From Tritrichomonas musculus (taxonomy: Eukaryota > Parabasalia > Tritrichomonadida > Tritrichomonadidae), in NCBI GenBank assembly GCA_039105265.1, contig JAPFFF010000005.1:1612001-1676000 (forward strand): a stretch of 64,000 bases of DNA, written 5' to 3'. Shown here in pieces: positions 45,295-55,383 of this stretch. Made by a program: the position numbers and the translations under genes. How positions within the stretch are numbered: position 1 is the stretch's first letter; the number at the start of each line of letters is the position of its first letter. The notes beneath the pieces were generated by a model, which saw only the letters and a program-made list of their open reading frames with translations, had not been told where the DNA came from and ran no database searches.

Positions 45295-45702
45295 AATATC
45301 ATTTACACGTAAACAGCAAGAAGGTAACCTCAATAAGGAAACTCAAAGCACGAACTAATAACAACACATTCCTCACTAAACGATCTCATAGTAATTGCTC
45401 AAAATCTCTGATTTTACACAAATGTTGTAAATATCATTTACACGTAAACAGCAAGAAGGTAACCTCAATAAGGAAACTCAAAGCACGAACTAATAACAAC
45501 ACATTCCTCACTAAACGATCTCATAGTAATTGCTCAAAATCTCTGATTTTACACAAATGTTGTAAATATCATTTACACGTAAACAGCAAGAAGGTAACCT
45601 CAATAAGGAAACTCAAAGCACGAACTAATAACAGCACATTCCTCACTAAACGATCTCATAGTAATTGCTCAAAATCTCTGATTTTACACAAATGTTGTAA
45701 AT
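45295..45702 (+). repeat. Left 135-bp tandem array, 3 copies
   Basis: Three units of 135 bp starting AAATATCATTTACACGTAAA. The units are nearly identical; the third differs at one visible site (ACAACA to ACAGCA). Because 135 is a multiple of three and the unit has no stop in one frame, an open frame of 155 codons runs across it, beginning in the terminal repeat at 45276. I treat it as a property of the repeat, not a gene. Confidence 0.9.
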
Positions 45703-45870
45703 TTTTTTTTTTTTCAATAATATTATTTAAATATTATTTTTAATAATTATATAGTTAACATTGTTCATATTTAATCATTTCTAAATACACTTTTACAAAA
45801 AAATTAATAAACTATTTAAAAAGTTTCAATCAAAATTATCGTTTACTTTTCTTTTTTACAAACAATTATA

Positions 45871-47949
45871 ATGTTTGATCAAAATGGACAAATATCACTG
45901 CAATTAGGAACAGCAACTAATGTATTATCTGAAAAAACATTTTCTCATCGCGATCATCCAATTTATTTGACAAATCCACCATATGATAATCGAAAACCTC
46001 TCATTGATAATTTTAGTGTTCTTTATTTTTTGAGCACATTTAAAAATAATAAATATACGTTTTCACAAACACATAAATTAAAAAACCCAAAAAGAATTGA
46101 TAATCAAATATTTACAAATTTTATGCTAATTTCAAGGCATCAAACCAATTTATTTAAAATATATTACCAAGTTAGTGGTAACTATTTTGCAATACAAATT
46201 ATTAATTTATTTAATACAATTAAATATAAAAAAATACATAATGTGAAATTCAAAAAGAACGAAAGAACAGTTTATGTTTATAGCAACATAATTATTAAAA
46301 ATCCTAATCCGAATAGTCCTTTTCAGATAATAAAAAACAAAGGAATGCAAGAATTATCTGATTTTTACAATAATCAGTCTGTAGATAGATCTATTCAAAA
46401 TCCGATTACTGCAACAATATTTTACACAATAGCTCCATTTAATTGCAAAACTATTAAAAGGCAAAAGCACAAGCAAATGAATCCAGATGATTCAATTGAA
46501 AGTATTCTGAAAAATTATGGAGGATTTCTTTTCAGATTTCATCCAACAGAAGAGGTTGATTTAAACCAATATCAATTTGGCATTTTTTCTTGGTTTTCAC
46601 CTTATTTTTTAGATATTGTAAAATCTCATCAATTTGAACAAGCAACCACAATTGAACTTGACGCCACTTTTCGAGCTCTGGCACCATATGCTATTTGTGT
46701 TCCTCATCTTATTTTCCGAAATACTGGGATTCCACTAGCAATTTTAATTTCACCTTCTGAGAAAACGTCATTATATAGTATTTTTTTTGAATCTCTCAAA
46801 AAGTTAGATGAATTTTATGAAAATTCTGAAGAAAATTCACTTTTTCTTAAATTCAAAAATAAAAAATATTTAAGTGATGAACATAAAGCATTTCAAAAAT
46901 TAGCGAAAAATTATGATTTAGATTTTTATTATTGTTTAGTTCATTTGATTCGGTCAATCGGTGCCAATTCATTACTCGGTCTTTTATTTTCAGATATATT
47001 ATTCACTTTTTCAGGCTTTGAGTGGTCTAAACATTTTAATAGATATTACCAAACTTTTCAGTTATTATATAATTTACAAGAAAATAAAGATGATGCAAGA
47101 TTTGAAAAAGTAAGCAAAGTCTTAGGTGTTGATGTGAACGGAAATTATGTCGAAGTAAAAAAAGAATATTCTCCATATTTCAAGCGAAGTGTCTATGGAA
47201 TACCAACCACAACAAATCACGTAGAATCGTTTCATAAACAATTAAACGGTATTTTTAAAGCAACTCGACTTTCTTTACCGCTACGACTTGCGTACATTAT
47301 AAAATATATTATGGATCGTACGTTAAGAACCAATTCTAGTGCACATTTGAATGTAAAAACTCACTTAAATAAGTTTAAAGATAAAGCATATAAAGAAATT
47401 TCAAAAAATCCTAATCTTAAATCAAATTATTCTCAAAAAGTTTGTTTATGCCGTCAATATTATTATTATTATTATTTATACTGTGTTAATATTCCATGCG
47501 TACATTGCATTTTAAATGATTATTGGAAAGATCAAAATTACATACATCAAATGGAAGAATTTGATATAAAGTTTGATTCTCATGATATAAAATATGACCA
47601 ATTACTAGAATTCGATATTAAAACTGAATTAACTTTTAGAAAAAGAAAAAAGTCAACTGAAGGAAATAATGATAATAATGACAATAACAATAACAATTTC
47701 CAAATTGGCATTTGTTTGGATGGAAAAAATTATTCTGATAGTATGACAACTATAATTGATAATACAACATACCAACTTTCAGAAATTATTGCGAAAAATA
47801 ATTTAAATATTACAGTCATTGCATTAGCAGTACAGCGAGAATTAATGCCTGTAGAAGAGACATATAATATTGATGAATATTTGGCTTTGTTTCAGGTTAA
47901 ATTGTGGACAAAGATAATATCAGATGGAAATAAGAAAGTAAACATATAA
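45871..47949 (+). CDS. MULE transposase
   Basis: A 692-aa transposase. The catalytic DDE triad is recognisable: Asp264 in TIELDATFRAL; Asp336 in YLSDEHKAF, followed by the family's C-x-x-H element in YYCLVHLIRSIG; and Glu452 in TNHVESFHKQLNG. A SWIM-type zinc motif follows (CLC, then CVH about 18 residues on, residues about 527-550), as usual in MULE transposases. The amino-terminal 200 aa is a probable DNA-binding region without a clear zinc finger. The tail after residue 590 is Asn-rich and then globular. The enzyme cuts and pastes DNA by recognising the terminal inverted repeats. The gene starts 168 bp inside the left array and ends 75 bp before the right one. The frame is intact. Confidence 0.88.
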   Translation: MFDQNGQISLQLGTATNVLSEKTFSHRDHPIYLTNPPYDNRKPLIDNFSVLYFLSTFKNNKYTFSQTHKLKNPKRIDNQIFTNFMLISRHQTNLFKIYYQVSGNYFAIQIINLFNTIKYKKIHNVKFKKNERTVYVYSNIIIKNPNPNSPFQIIKNKGMQELSDFYNNQSVDRSIQNPITATIFYTIAPFNCKTIKRQKHKQMNPDDSIESILKNYGGFLFRFHPTEEVDLNQYQFGIFSWFSPYFLDIVKSHQFEQATTIELDATFRALAPYAICVPHLIFRNTGIPLAILISPSEKTSLYSIFFESLKKLDEFYENSEENSLFLKFKNKKYLSDEHKAFQKLAKNYDLDFYYCLVHLIRSIGANSLLGLLFSDILFTFSGFEWSKHFNRYYQTFQLLYNLQENKDDARFEKVSKVLGVDVNGNYVEVKKEYSPYFKRSVYGIPTTTNHVESFHKQLNGIFKATRLSLPLRLAYIIKYIMDRTLRTNSSAHLNVKTHLNKFKDKAYKEISKNPNLKSNYSQKVCLCRQYYYYYYLYCVNIPCVHCILNDYWKDQNYIHQMEEFDIKFDSHDIKYDQLLEFDIKTELTFRKRKKSTEGNNDNNDNNNNNFQIGICLDGKNYSDSMTTIIDNTTYQLSEIIAKNNLNITVIALAVQRELMPVEETYNIDEYLALFQVKLWTKIISDGNKKVNI

Positions 47950-48023
47950 TCATTAAAAGTTAAATTATTTTTAAAAAAAATAAAGATTAAAATAAAGAAT
48001 TATTTGTCGTATTTTATTATTGT

Positions 48024-51000
48024 TGTTTACGTGTAAATGATATTTACAACATTTGTGTAAAATCAGAGATTTTGAGCAATTACTATGAGATCGTTTAGTG
48101 AGGAATGTGTTGTTATTAGTTCGTGCTTTGAGTTTCCTTATTGAGGTTACCTTCTTGCTGTTTACGTGTAAATGATATTTACAACATTTGTGTAAAATCA
48201 GAGATTTTGAGCAATTACTATGAGATCGTTTAGTGAGGAATGTGTTGTTATTAGTTCGTGCTTTGAGTTTCCTTATTGAGGTTACCTTCTTGCTGTTTAC
48301 GTGTAAATGATATTTACAACATTTGTGTAAAATCAGAGATTTTGAGCAATTACTATGAGATCGTTTAGTGAGGAATGTGTTGTTATTAGTTCGTGCTTTG
48401 AGTTTCCTTATTGAGGTTACCTTCTTGCTGTTTACGTGTAAATGATATTTACAACATTTGTGTAAAATCAGAGATTTTGAGCAATTACTATGAGATCGTT
48501 TAGTGAGGAATGTGTTGTTATTAGTTCGTGCTTTGAGTTTCCTTATTGAGGTTACCTTCTTGCTGTTTACGTGTAAATGATATTTACAACATTTGTGTAA
48601 AATCAGAGATTTTGAGCAATTACTATGAGATCGTTTAGTGAGGAATGTGTTGTTATTAGTTCGTGCTTTGAGTTTCCTTATTGAGGTTACCTTCTTGCTG
48701 TTTACGTGTAAATGATATTTACAACATTTGTGTAAAATCAGAGATTTTGAGCAATTACTATGAGATCGTTTAGTGGGGAATGTGTTGTTATTAGTTCGTG
48801 CTTTGAGTTTCCTTATTGAGGTTACCTTCTTGCTGTTTACGTGTAAATGATATTTACAACATTTGTGTAAAATCAGAGATTTTGAGCAATTACTATGAGA
48901 TCGTTTAGTGAGGAATGTGTTGTTATTAGTTCGTGCTTTGAGTTTCCTTATTGAGGTTACCTTCTTGCTGTTTACGTGTAAATGATATTTACAACATTTG
49001 TGTAAAATCAGAGATTTTGAGCAATTACTATGAGATCGTTTAGTGAGGAATGTGCTGTTATTAGTTCGTGCTTTGAGTTTCCTTATTGAGGTTACCTTCT
49101 TGCTGTTTACGTGTAAATGATATTTACAACATTTGTGTAAAATCAGAGATTTTGAGCAATTACTATGAGATCGTTTAGTGAGGAATGTGTTGTTATTAGT
49201 TCGTGCTTTGAGTTTCCTTATTGAGGTTACCTTCTTGCTGTTTACGTGTAAATGATATTTACAACATTTGTGTAAAATCAGAGATTTTGAGCAATTACTA
49301 TGAGATCGTTTAGTGAGGAATGTGTTGTTATTAGTTCGTGCTTTGAGTTTCCTTATTGAGGTTACCTTCTTGCTGTTTACGTGTAAATGATATTTACAAC
49401 ATTTGTGTAAAATCAGAGATTTTGAGCAATTACTATGAGATCGTTTAGTGAGGAATGTGTTGTTATTAGTTCGTGCTTTGAGTTTCCTTATTGAGGTTAC
49501 CTTCTTGCTGTTTACGTGTAAATGATATTTACAACATTTGTGTAAAATCAGAGATTTTGAGCAATTACTATGAGATCGTTTAGTGAGGAATGTGTTGTTA
49601 TTAGTTCGTGCTTTGAGTTTCCTTATTGAGGTTACCTTCTTGCTGTTTACGTGTAAATGATATTTACAACATTTGTGTAAAATCAGAGATTTTGAGCAAT
49701 TACTATGAGATCGTTTAGTGAGGAATGTGTTGTTATTAGTTCGTGCTTTGAGTTTCCTTATTGAGGTTACCTTCTTGCTGTTTACGTGTAAATGATATTT
49801 ACAACATTTGTGTAAAATCAGAGATTTTGAGCAATTACTATGAGATCGTTTAGTGAGGAATGTGCTGTTATTAGTTCGTGCTTTGAGTTTCCTTATTGAG
49901 GTTACCTTCTTGCTGTTTACGTGTAAATGATATTTACAACATTTGTGTAAAATCAGAGATTTTGAGCAATTACTATGAGATCGTTTAGTGAGGAATGTGT
50001 TGTTATTAGTTCGTGCTTTGAGTTTCCTTATTGAGGTTACCTTCTTGCTGTTTACGTGTAAATGATATTTACAACATTTGTGTAAAATCAGAGATTTTGA
50101 GCAATTACTATGAGATCGTTTAGTGAGGAATGTGTTGTTATTAGTTCGTGCTTTGAGTTTCCTTATTGAGGTTACCTTCTTGCTGTTTACGTGTAAATGA
50201 TATTTACAACATTTGTGTAAAATCAGAGATTTTGAGCAATTACTATGAGATCGTTTAGTGAGGAATGTGTTGTTATTAGTTCGTGCTTTGAGTTTCCTTA
50301 TTGAGGTTACCTTCTTGCTGTTTACGTGTAAATGATATTTACAACATTTGTGTAAAATCAGAGATTTTGAGCAATTACTATGAGATCGTTTAGTGAGGAA
50401 TGTGCTGTTATTAGTTCGTGCTTTGAGTTTCCTTATTGAGGTTACCTTCTTGCTGTTTACGTGTAAATGATATTTACAACATTTGTGTAAAATCAGAGAT
50501 TTTGAGCAATTACTATGAGATCGTTTAGTGAGGAATGTGCTGTTATTAGTTCGTGCTTTGAGTTTCCTTATTGAGGTTACCTTCTTGCTGTTTACGTGTA
50601 AATGATATTTACAACATTTGTGTAAAATCAGAGATTTTGAGCAATTACTATGAGATCGTTTAGTGAGGAATGTGTTGTTATTAGTTCGTGCTTTGAGTTT
50701 CCTTATTGAGGTTACCTTCTTGCTGTTTACGTGTAAATGATATTTACAACATTTGTGTAAAATCAGAGATTTTGAGCAATTACTATGAGATCGTTTAGTG
50801 AGGAATGTGTTGTTATTAGTTCGTGCTTTGAGTTTCCTTATTGAGGTTACCTTCTTGCTGTTTACGTGTAAATGATATTTACAACATTTGTGTAAAATCA
50901 GAGATTTTGAGCAATTACTATGAGATCGTTTAGTGAGGAATGTGTTGTTATTAGTTCGTGCTTTGAGTTTCCTTATTGAGGTTACCTTCTTGCTGTTTAC

Positions 51001-51285
51001 GTGTAAATGATATTTACAACATTTGTGTAAAATCAGAGATTTTGAGCAATTACTATGAGATCGTTTAGTGAGGAATGTGTTGTTATTAGTTCGTGCTTTG
51101 AGTTTCCTTATTGAGGTTACCTTCTTGCTGTTTACGTGTAAATGATATTTACAACATTTGTGTAAAATCAGAGATTTTGAGCAATTACTATGAGATCGTT
51201 TAGTGAGGAATGTGTTGTTATTAGTTCGTGCTTTGAGTTTCCTTATTGAGGTTACCTTCTTGCTGTTTACGTGTAAATGATATTT
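48024..51285 (-). repeat. Right 135-bp tandem array, 24 copies and a fraction
   Basis: The same 135-bp unit as on the left, in inverted orientation: 24 full copies (48046-51285) and a 22-bp partial copy at the inner edge. The copies are nearly identical. A recurrent single difference (ACAACA against ACAGCA on the minus strand) occurs in several copies scattered through the array, and one copy has a unique change near 48776. The shared variant is also present in the left array, so copies have been exchanged or amplified together. An open frame of 1,110 codons runs across the array for the reason given for the left array. Confidence 0.9.
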
Positions 51286-51613
51286 TAATATCGCATCTGG
51301 CAATTTATAATTAAAAATGGTTCCTTATTTTGCGTCGATCACAAACAATCTGCTGGTGGAATCAGCAGCGGAATCAATCAATAATACATTTGCTCTGATG
51401 CGATACCAATTTCAAAACAAAAGGGCGCCTTTTTTCATATAATAGATAATTCACCTTTATAACCGTTTTATTTCAATCTCTCAAAAAGTTCATCTCAACG
51501 ATAGAACTTTTTCTCTCAAAAAGTGGTAAAATTTTTACCTGGTCGGATCTTTCAAAAAGTTTCTTGTTGTAAAATATTTCGTGCCGATTTTAATAGACCC
51601 CGATTCCTATGCC
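51285..51613 (-). repeat. Right terminal inverted repeat of the MULE
   Basis: 329 bp complementary to 44966-45294; it ends CCTATGCC directly before the target duplication. Confidence 0.88.
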
Positions 51614-51622
51614 ATTTTTAAA
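51614..51622. repeat. Right 9-bp target-site duplication
   Basis: ATTTTTAAA, an exact copy of 44957-44965, directly outside the right end of the element. Confidence 0.85.
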
Positions 51623-51851
51623 AATTCAATACAATTATATTACTTATAAATAATCATATCACGGACCAAATGAAGTGGTTTTAAAATTTTTAATGAAATA
51701 GACACAAAAAATGAAGAGTATTAGGTAATATTACCTTTCAATGACATAAGTTTAGGCTATTAAAATAATAGAATGATATCATTTCATTAACCGTAAAATT
51801 TTATTCAAAATTAAAATTATTCAATTACTTTTTATTTTATTTATTACAGAA

Positions 51852-54800
51852 ATGTTTCCACTTGAAGATACTCCACATAAGTACCAAAGTCTTGCCATTG
51901 ATATCAAAGACTACCAGATCATTCAGCCAATCAAAGGTGATGAGTTTGGCACTGTTTATTCAATTGTAAACAAGAATACAAAAAAAAAGCTAGCTGCTAA
52001 GGTGATTAATACAAATGAAAATAACCCTCAACATCGACAAGCTATTAAGAATATGATTGAAAATTTGATTTGTTGTCAACATGACAACGTCGTTCAATTC
52101 AATGGATATTCTTTGAAAGATTTCGATGGAAAAGATAATGTTACATTGTTTATTGAATTTGCACCAAAAGGATCTCTAGCAGATTTAATTCAAAAAACTA
52201 AAAAAGGTTTGCTTGATGAAACATTAACTAATACAAATCTTCAAATAATCCTTATTGGCATTGCCAGAGGAATGATGAAGCTTAATCAACACCAAATATC
52301 ACATTTAAATCTCAAACCAGAAAGCATATTACTTAATGATGATTTGCATCCAATAATATCAGATTTTGGTTTAAGTAAATTATATGCAGAAAAAGCCAAA
52401 TCAAGTCACACAAAAGCACCTATATATACAGCTCCTGAAGTTCTTGAAGGAAAATCATACAATGGAAAAGCTGATGTTTATTCATTTGGTATCATTATGT
52501 ATGAACTTCTTACAATGATGGCTCCTTATCCAGAATTGGAACAAAAACAGATAACAGTTGAACAATTTGTTAGTAAAGTCATTTCTGAAAATTACAGACC
52601 TCAATTTAAAGCTCCTATTAAAAACTCTCTCAAAAAGTTGATTGAAAAGTGCTGGTCAAAAGATCCAGAAGAACGACCAACTTTTGACCAACTATTCAAA
52701 AAGTTATCATATAACATTGATGATTCATTATTCATTATTTATGATGATAAAGAAAGCAAAGATGATAACAATTATTATCTTGATGAAATTGATGTTGAAA
52801 AAGTAATGCAATATGCAGATTCAATTGACAGATTAAATTTGTCTGTTGATGAAAAAATTGCCGCTAAGTTGGATGGTTTAAAGAAAGAGATTGGAAGTCA
52901 AATAAATGAACAATTAAAAGAAGATAATGGAAAATTAAGACAAAAGGTGATTGAACTTGAAAAAGTTATTGCGGGAATGTATGAGAAAAAAGATTCATCA
53001 AACACAAAAGAAACCGAAGAAAATAGCATTAGTGTTGATACTTTTAATAATTTCTCTTTACAATTACAACAAACAGTCATTTCAAAGATTGTTTCAAATT
53101 CACAAGATGAAAGTTATGTTCCATTTTTCACGAAACTTAACAATCTTTTGCAATTTGCGTTAAAATTCAATCCGATAGAGAAGAAGGGTTATTTCAAACT
53201 TTGTGAAAAAGATGATAATAAAGTTTTGACCAAAATGAGTCATGAATTTCAAATACAACTCCTCCCTTCTTTGATGGAAATGCTATTCAGTAACAGCTCA
53301 TTCCAAGATTCAGAATTAACATCTTTATTGACACAATTTAATGATGTACTAGTTACACTTAAATACCCATCTGATGTTTATACTCTAGCATTAAAATATA
53401 TAACCCAGGTAAAGCAATCATTTTCAAAAATGAAAGTAGGAGTATTAGTAACAGAAACAAGTAAAACACCTAATTTTGCTTCAAATCAAATAATCAATTA
53501 TATTAAAATTGATTATACCGTTTCAGAAATTACGGGCAATTTTCGCTCATGCACTTCGTTATTAGGTATTGAAATTCCAAATTCAATAACTAGCATTGGC
53601 GCATCATCATTTGAATCTTGTTCTTTACTCAGAAAAATGGTGATTCCTCAATCTGTAGTTTCTATTAAATCGAGTGCTTTTAGTAACTGCTCCTCTTTAA
53701 CTCATATATTGATTCCACATTCAGTTACTTTTATTGGCAATCAAGCTTTCCAGAATTGCATCTCATTAATTGAGATAGAAATACCAACTTCTGTTACTTC
53801 TATTAAAGATGGCACTTTTAATGGATGCTCATCTTTAAACCATATAGAACTTCCATCTTCATTAGTCTCAATTGAAAAAAGTGCATTTCACGGATGCTCG
53901 TCTTTGACACAAGTTGAGATTCCATCATCATGTTCTTCTATTGGTGTTTCAGCCTTTAATGGATGCTCATCTTTGACTCGCGTTTTAATACCATCCTCAG
54001 TAACTTCAATTAAAGATTCTTGTTTTGAAAATTGTTCTTCATTATCTCATTTTGAGATACCAAATACAGTCACATCAATTGGAACAAAATCATTTAATGG
54101 CTGCTCTTCATTGACTAAAATAGAAATTCCAGCTTCAGTATTATCAATGGGAGATGAAGTTTTCGGAAATTGCTCATCATTAACACGAATTGAACTATCT
54201 CCTTCTTTGAAATCAATAGGAGTAAATACTTTTATTAGTTGTTCCTCACTTACTCATATTCATGTTCCTAAATCAATTACTTCTATTGGAAATAATGCTT
54301 TTGATGGATGTTATTCTATTACTAAATTTGAAATTCCATCTTCTGTTACATGTATTGGTGACTATTCATTTAAAAATTGCGTATCTTTATCAAAAATAGA
54401 AATTCCATCATCAGTGACCTCAATTGGATCAGGTATATTTTATGGATGCTCTTCATTGGTTCAAGTAATACTACCTCCTTCAATTACTTCAATTGGACTA
54501 AGTTCATTTTGTGGTTGTTCATCGTTATCTGAAATAGAAATACCAACTTCAGTTACTGCTATTGGAACCAATGCTTTTGAAAAATGTACTTCACTGACTA
54601 AAATAGAAATTCCTTCCGATGTTTCTTCGATAAGACAATCTACTTTTTTGGGATGCACAAAACTTATCCAAGTTAAATTACCACCAAATATTAGTTTAAT
54701 TGAAGAATCTGCATTCTCTAATTGCTCATCTTTAACCAAAATTGAAATTCCTGAATCTGTTATTTCAATCGGAAAAAATGCTTTTTCAAAATGCACTTCA

Positions 54801-55229
54801 TTAACAAATGTTAATATTTTGGCATCTTTAAGGGCTTTACCAAATGGTATATTTTCAGAATGTACTGCTTTAACTGAAATTGAGCTTCCTTCATCTTTGT
54901 TATCAATTTGCGATTCAGCATTCAATTCTTGCACATCTTTAACCAAAGTTAATATCCCAGAATCAGTGGCTAGCATTGGAGCTTCTTGTTTTAATAGCTG
55001 CACATCATTAACACAAGTTGATTTTCCATCTTCATTAACAACAATAGGATTATGCGCTTTCCAATCTTGCACATCTTTGACCCAAGTTGAAATACCTTCT
55101 TCAGTAAACTTCATTGGAAATAATGCATTTAATATTTGCTCATCCTTAGTACAATTCAAAGTTCCTTCTAAAATTGATAATGTTGCAAATATAAATTTGC
55201 TTAATTCAGTTGAAATAATTAAATACTGA
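51852..55229 (+). CDS. TKL-like kinase (probable pseudokinase) fused to BspA leucine-rich repeats
   Basis: A 1,125-aa protein. A TKL-type kinase fold spans about residues 20-290: AAKVIN holds the nucleotide-binding lysine, DFG is present at 171-173, followed by TAPEVLEG and CWSKDPEERP. The catalytic loop reads HLNLKPESILL, so the usual HRD is HLN: Arg is Leu and the catalytic Asp is Asn153. The glycine loop is also weak (IKGDEFGTVY). This points to a pseudokinase or a very weak enzyme. A helical linker with a short coiled coil covers 300-540. About 24 BspA-type repeats of 23 aa (IPSSVTSIGxxAFxxCSSLTxIE) fill 545-1110. There is no signal peptide or membrane segment, so it probably acts in the cytosol with the repeats as a binding scaffold; this role is inferred. 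Confidence 0.87.
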   Translation: MFPLEDTPHKYQSLAIDIKDYQIIQPIKGDEFGTVYSIVNKNTKKKLAAKVINTNENNPQHRQAIKNMIENLICCQHDNVVQFNGYSLKDFDGKDNVTLFIEFAPKGSLADLIQKTKKGLLDETLTNTNLQIILIGIARGMMKLNQHQISHLNLKPESILLNDDLHPIISDFGLSKLYAEKAKSSHTKAPIYTAPEVLEGKSYNGKADVYSFGIIMYELLTMMAPYPELEQKQITVEQFVSKVISENYRPQFKAPIKNSLKKLIEKCWSKDPEERPTFDQLFKKLSYNIDDSLFIIYDDKESKDDNNYYLDEIDVEKVMQYADSIDRLNLSVDEKIAAKLDGLKKEIGSQINEQLKEDNGKLRQKVIELEKVIAGMYEKKDSSNTKETEENSISVDTFNNFSLQLQQTVISKIVSNSQDESYVPFFTKLNNLLQFALKFNPIEKKGYFKLCEKDDNKVLTKMSHEFQIQLLPSLMEMLFSNSSFQDSELTSLLTQFNDVLVTLKYPSDVYTLALKYITQVKQSFSKMKVGVLVTETSKTPNFASNQIINYIKIDYTVSEITGNFRSCTSLLGIEIPNSITSIGASSFESCSLLRKMVIPQSVVSIKSSAFSNCSSLTHILIPHSVTFIGNQAFQNCISLIEIEIPTSVTSIKDGTFNGCSSLNHIELPSSLVSIEKSAFHGCSSLTQVEIPSSCSSIGVSAFNGCSSLTRVLIPSSVTSIKDSCFENCSSLSHFEIPNTVTSIGTKSFNGCSSLTKIEIPASVLSMGDEVFGNCSSLTRIELSPSLKSIGVNTFISCSSLTHIHVPKSITSIGNNAFDGCYSITKFEIPSSVTCIGDYSFKNCVSLSKIEIPSSVTSIGSGIFYGCSSLVQVILPPSITSIGLSSFCGCSSLSEIEIPTSVTAIGTNAFEKCTSLTKIEIPSDVSSIRQSTFLGCTKLIQVKLPPNISLIEESAFSNCSSLTKIEIPESVISIGKNAFSKCTSLTNVNILASLRALPNGIFSECTALTEIELPSSLLSICDSAFNSCTSLTKVNIPESVASIGASCFNSCTSLTQVDFPSSLTTIGLCAFQSCTSLTQVEIPSSVNFIGNNAFNICSSLVQFKVPSKIDNVANINLLNSVEIIKY

Positions 55230-55319
55230 TTAAATAAAATTACAAATTCTAAATATGTTTGTATTATCAATAAATTTTTAAGAGTTTTTGAAGCGAATTC
55301 TATTGATTGAATATCTAAT

Positions 55320-55320
<1 letters not shown>

Positions 55321-55379
<59 letters not shown>
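55321..55379. repeat. 59-base A-run
   Basis: An uninterrupted run of 59 A, ending where the GC-richer CAACGTTGA cluster begins. A second run of 27 A lies at 55516-55542. Runs this long are liable to be length-variable and to be sequencing or assembly weak points. Confidence 0.9.

Positions 55380-55383
<4 letters not shown>

Larger units (their letters stand above)
44966..51613 (+). mobile_element. Complete-looking Mutator-like transposon (MULE) with satellite arrays in its arms
   Basis: A 6,648-bp element with exact 9-bp target duplications, long terminal inverted repeats beginning GGCATAGGAATCGGGG, and a full-length MULE transposase. Each terminal inverted repeat of about 329 bp is continued inwards by a tandem array of a 135-bp unit, also in inverted orientation: 3 units on the left and 24 and a fraction on the right. 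Read by eye, the two 329-bp arms are identical or nearly so, and the array units are nearly identical, so the insertion is recent. The transposase frame is intact, and the element could be mobile. Tandem repeats in the arms recall foldback-type elements. Confidence 0.9.

Noticed and set aside
45276-45743. 155-aa open frame over the left 135-bp array
   Set aside because: It is produced by a stop-free repeat unit with a length divisible by three inside the transposon arm; no family resemblance and no sign of selection.
45295-51285. CRISPR-like array
   Set aside because: The 135-bp units are contiguous without unique spacers, lie in inverted transposon arms of a eukaryotic genome, and no cas genes are present.
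47971-51303. 1,110-aa open frame over the right 135-bp array
   Set aside because: Same reason as the left array: 24 nearly identical units, variation mostly amino-acid-changing, ends in non-repeat sequence just inside the element.
54461-55270. 269-aa minus-strand frame under the kinase-BspA gene
   Set aside because: Antisense by-product of the repeats; no independent protein features.
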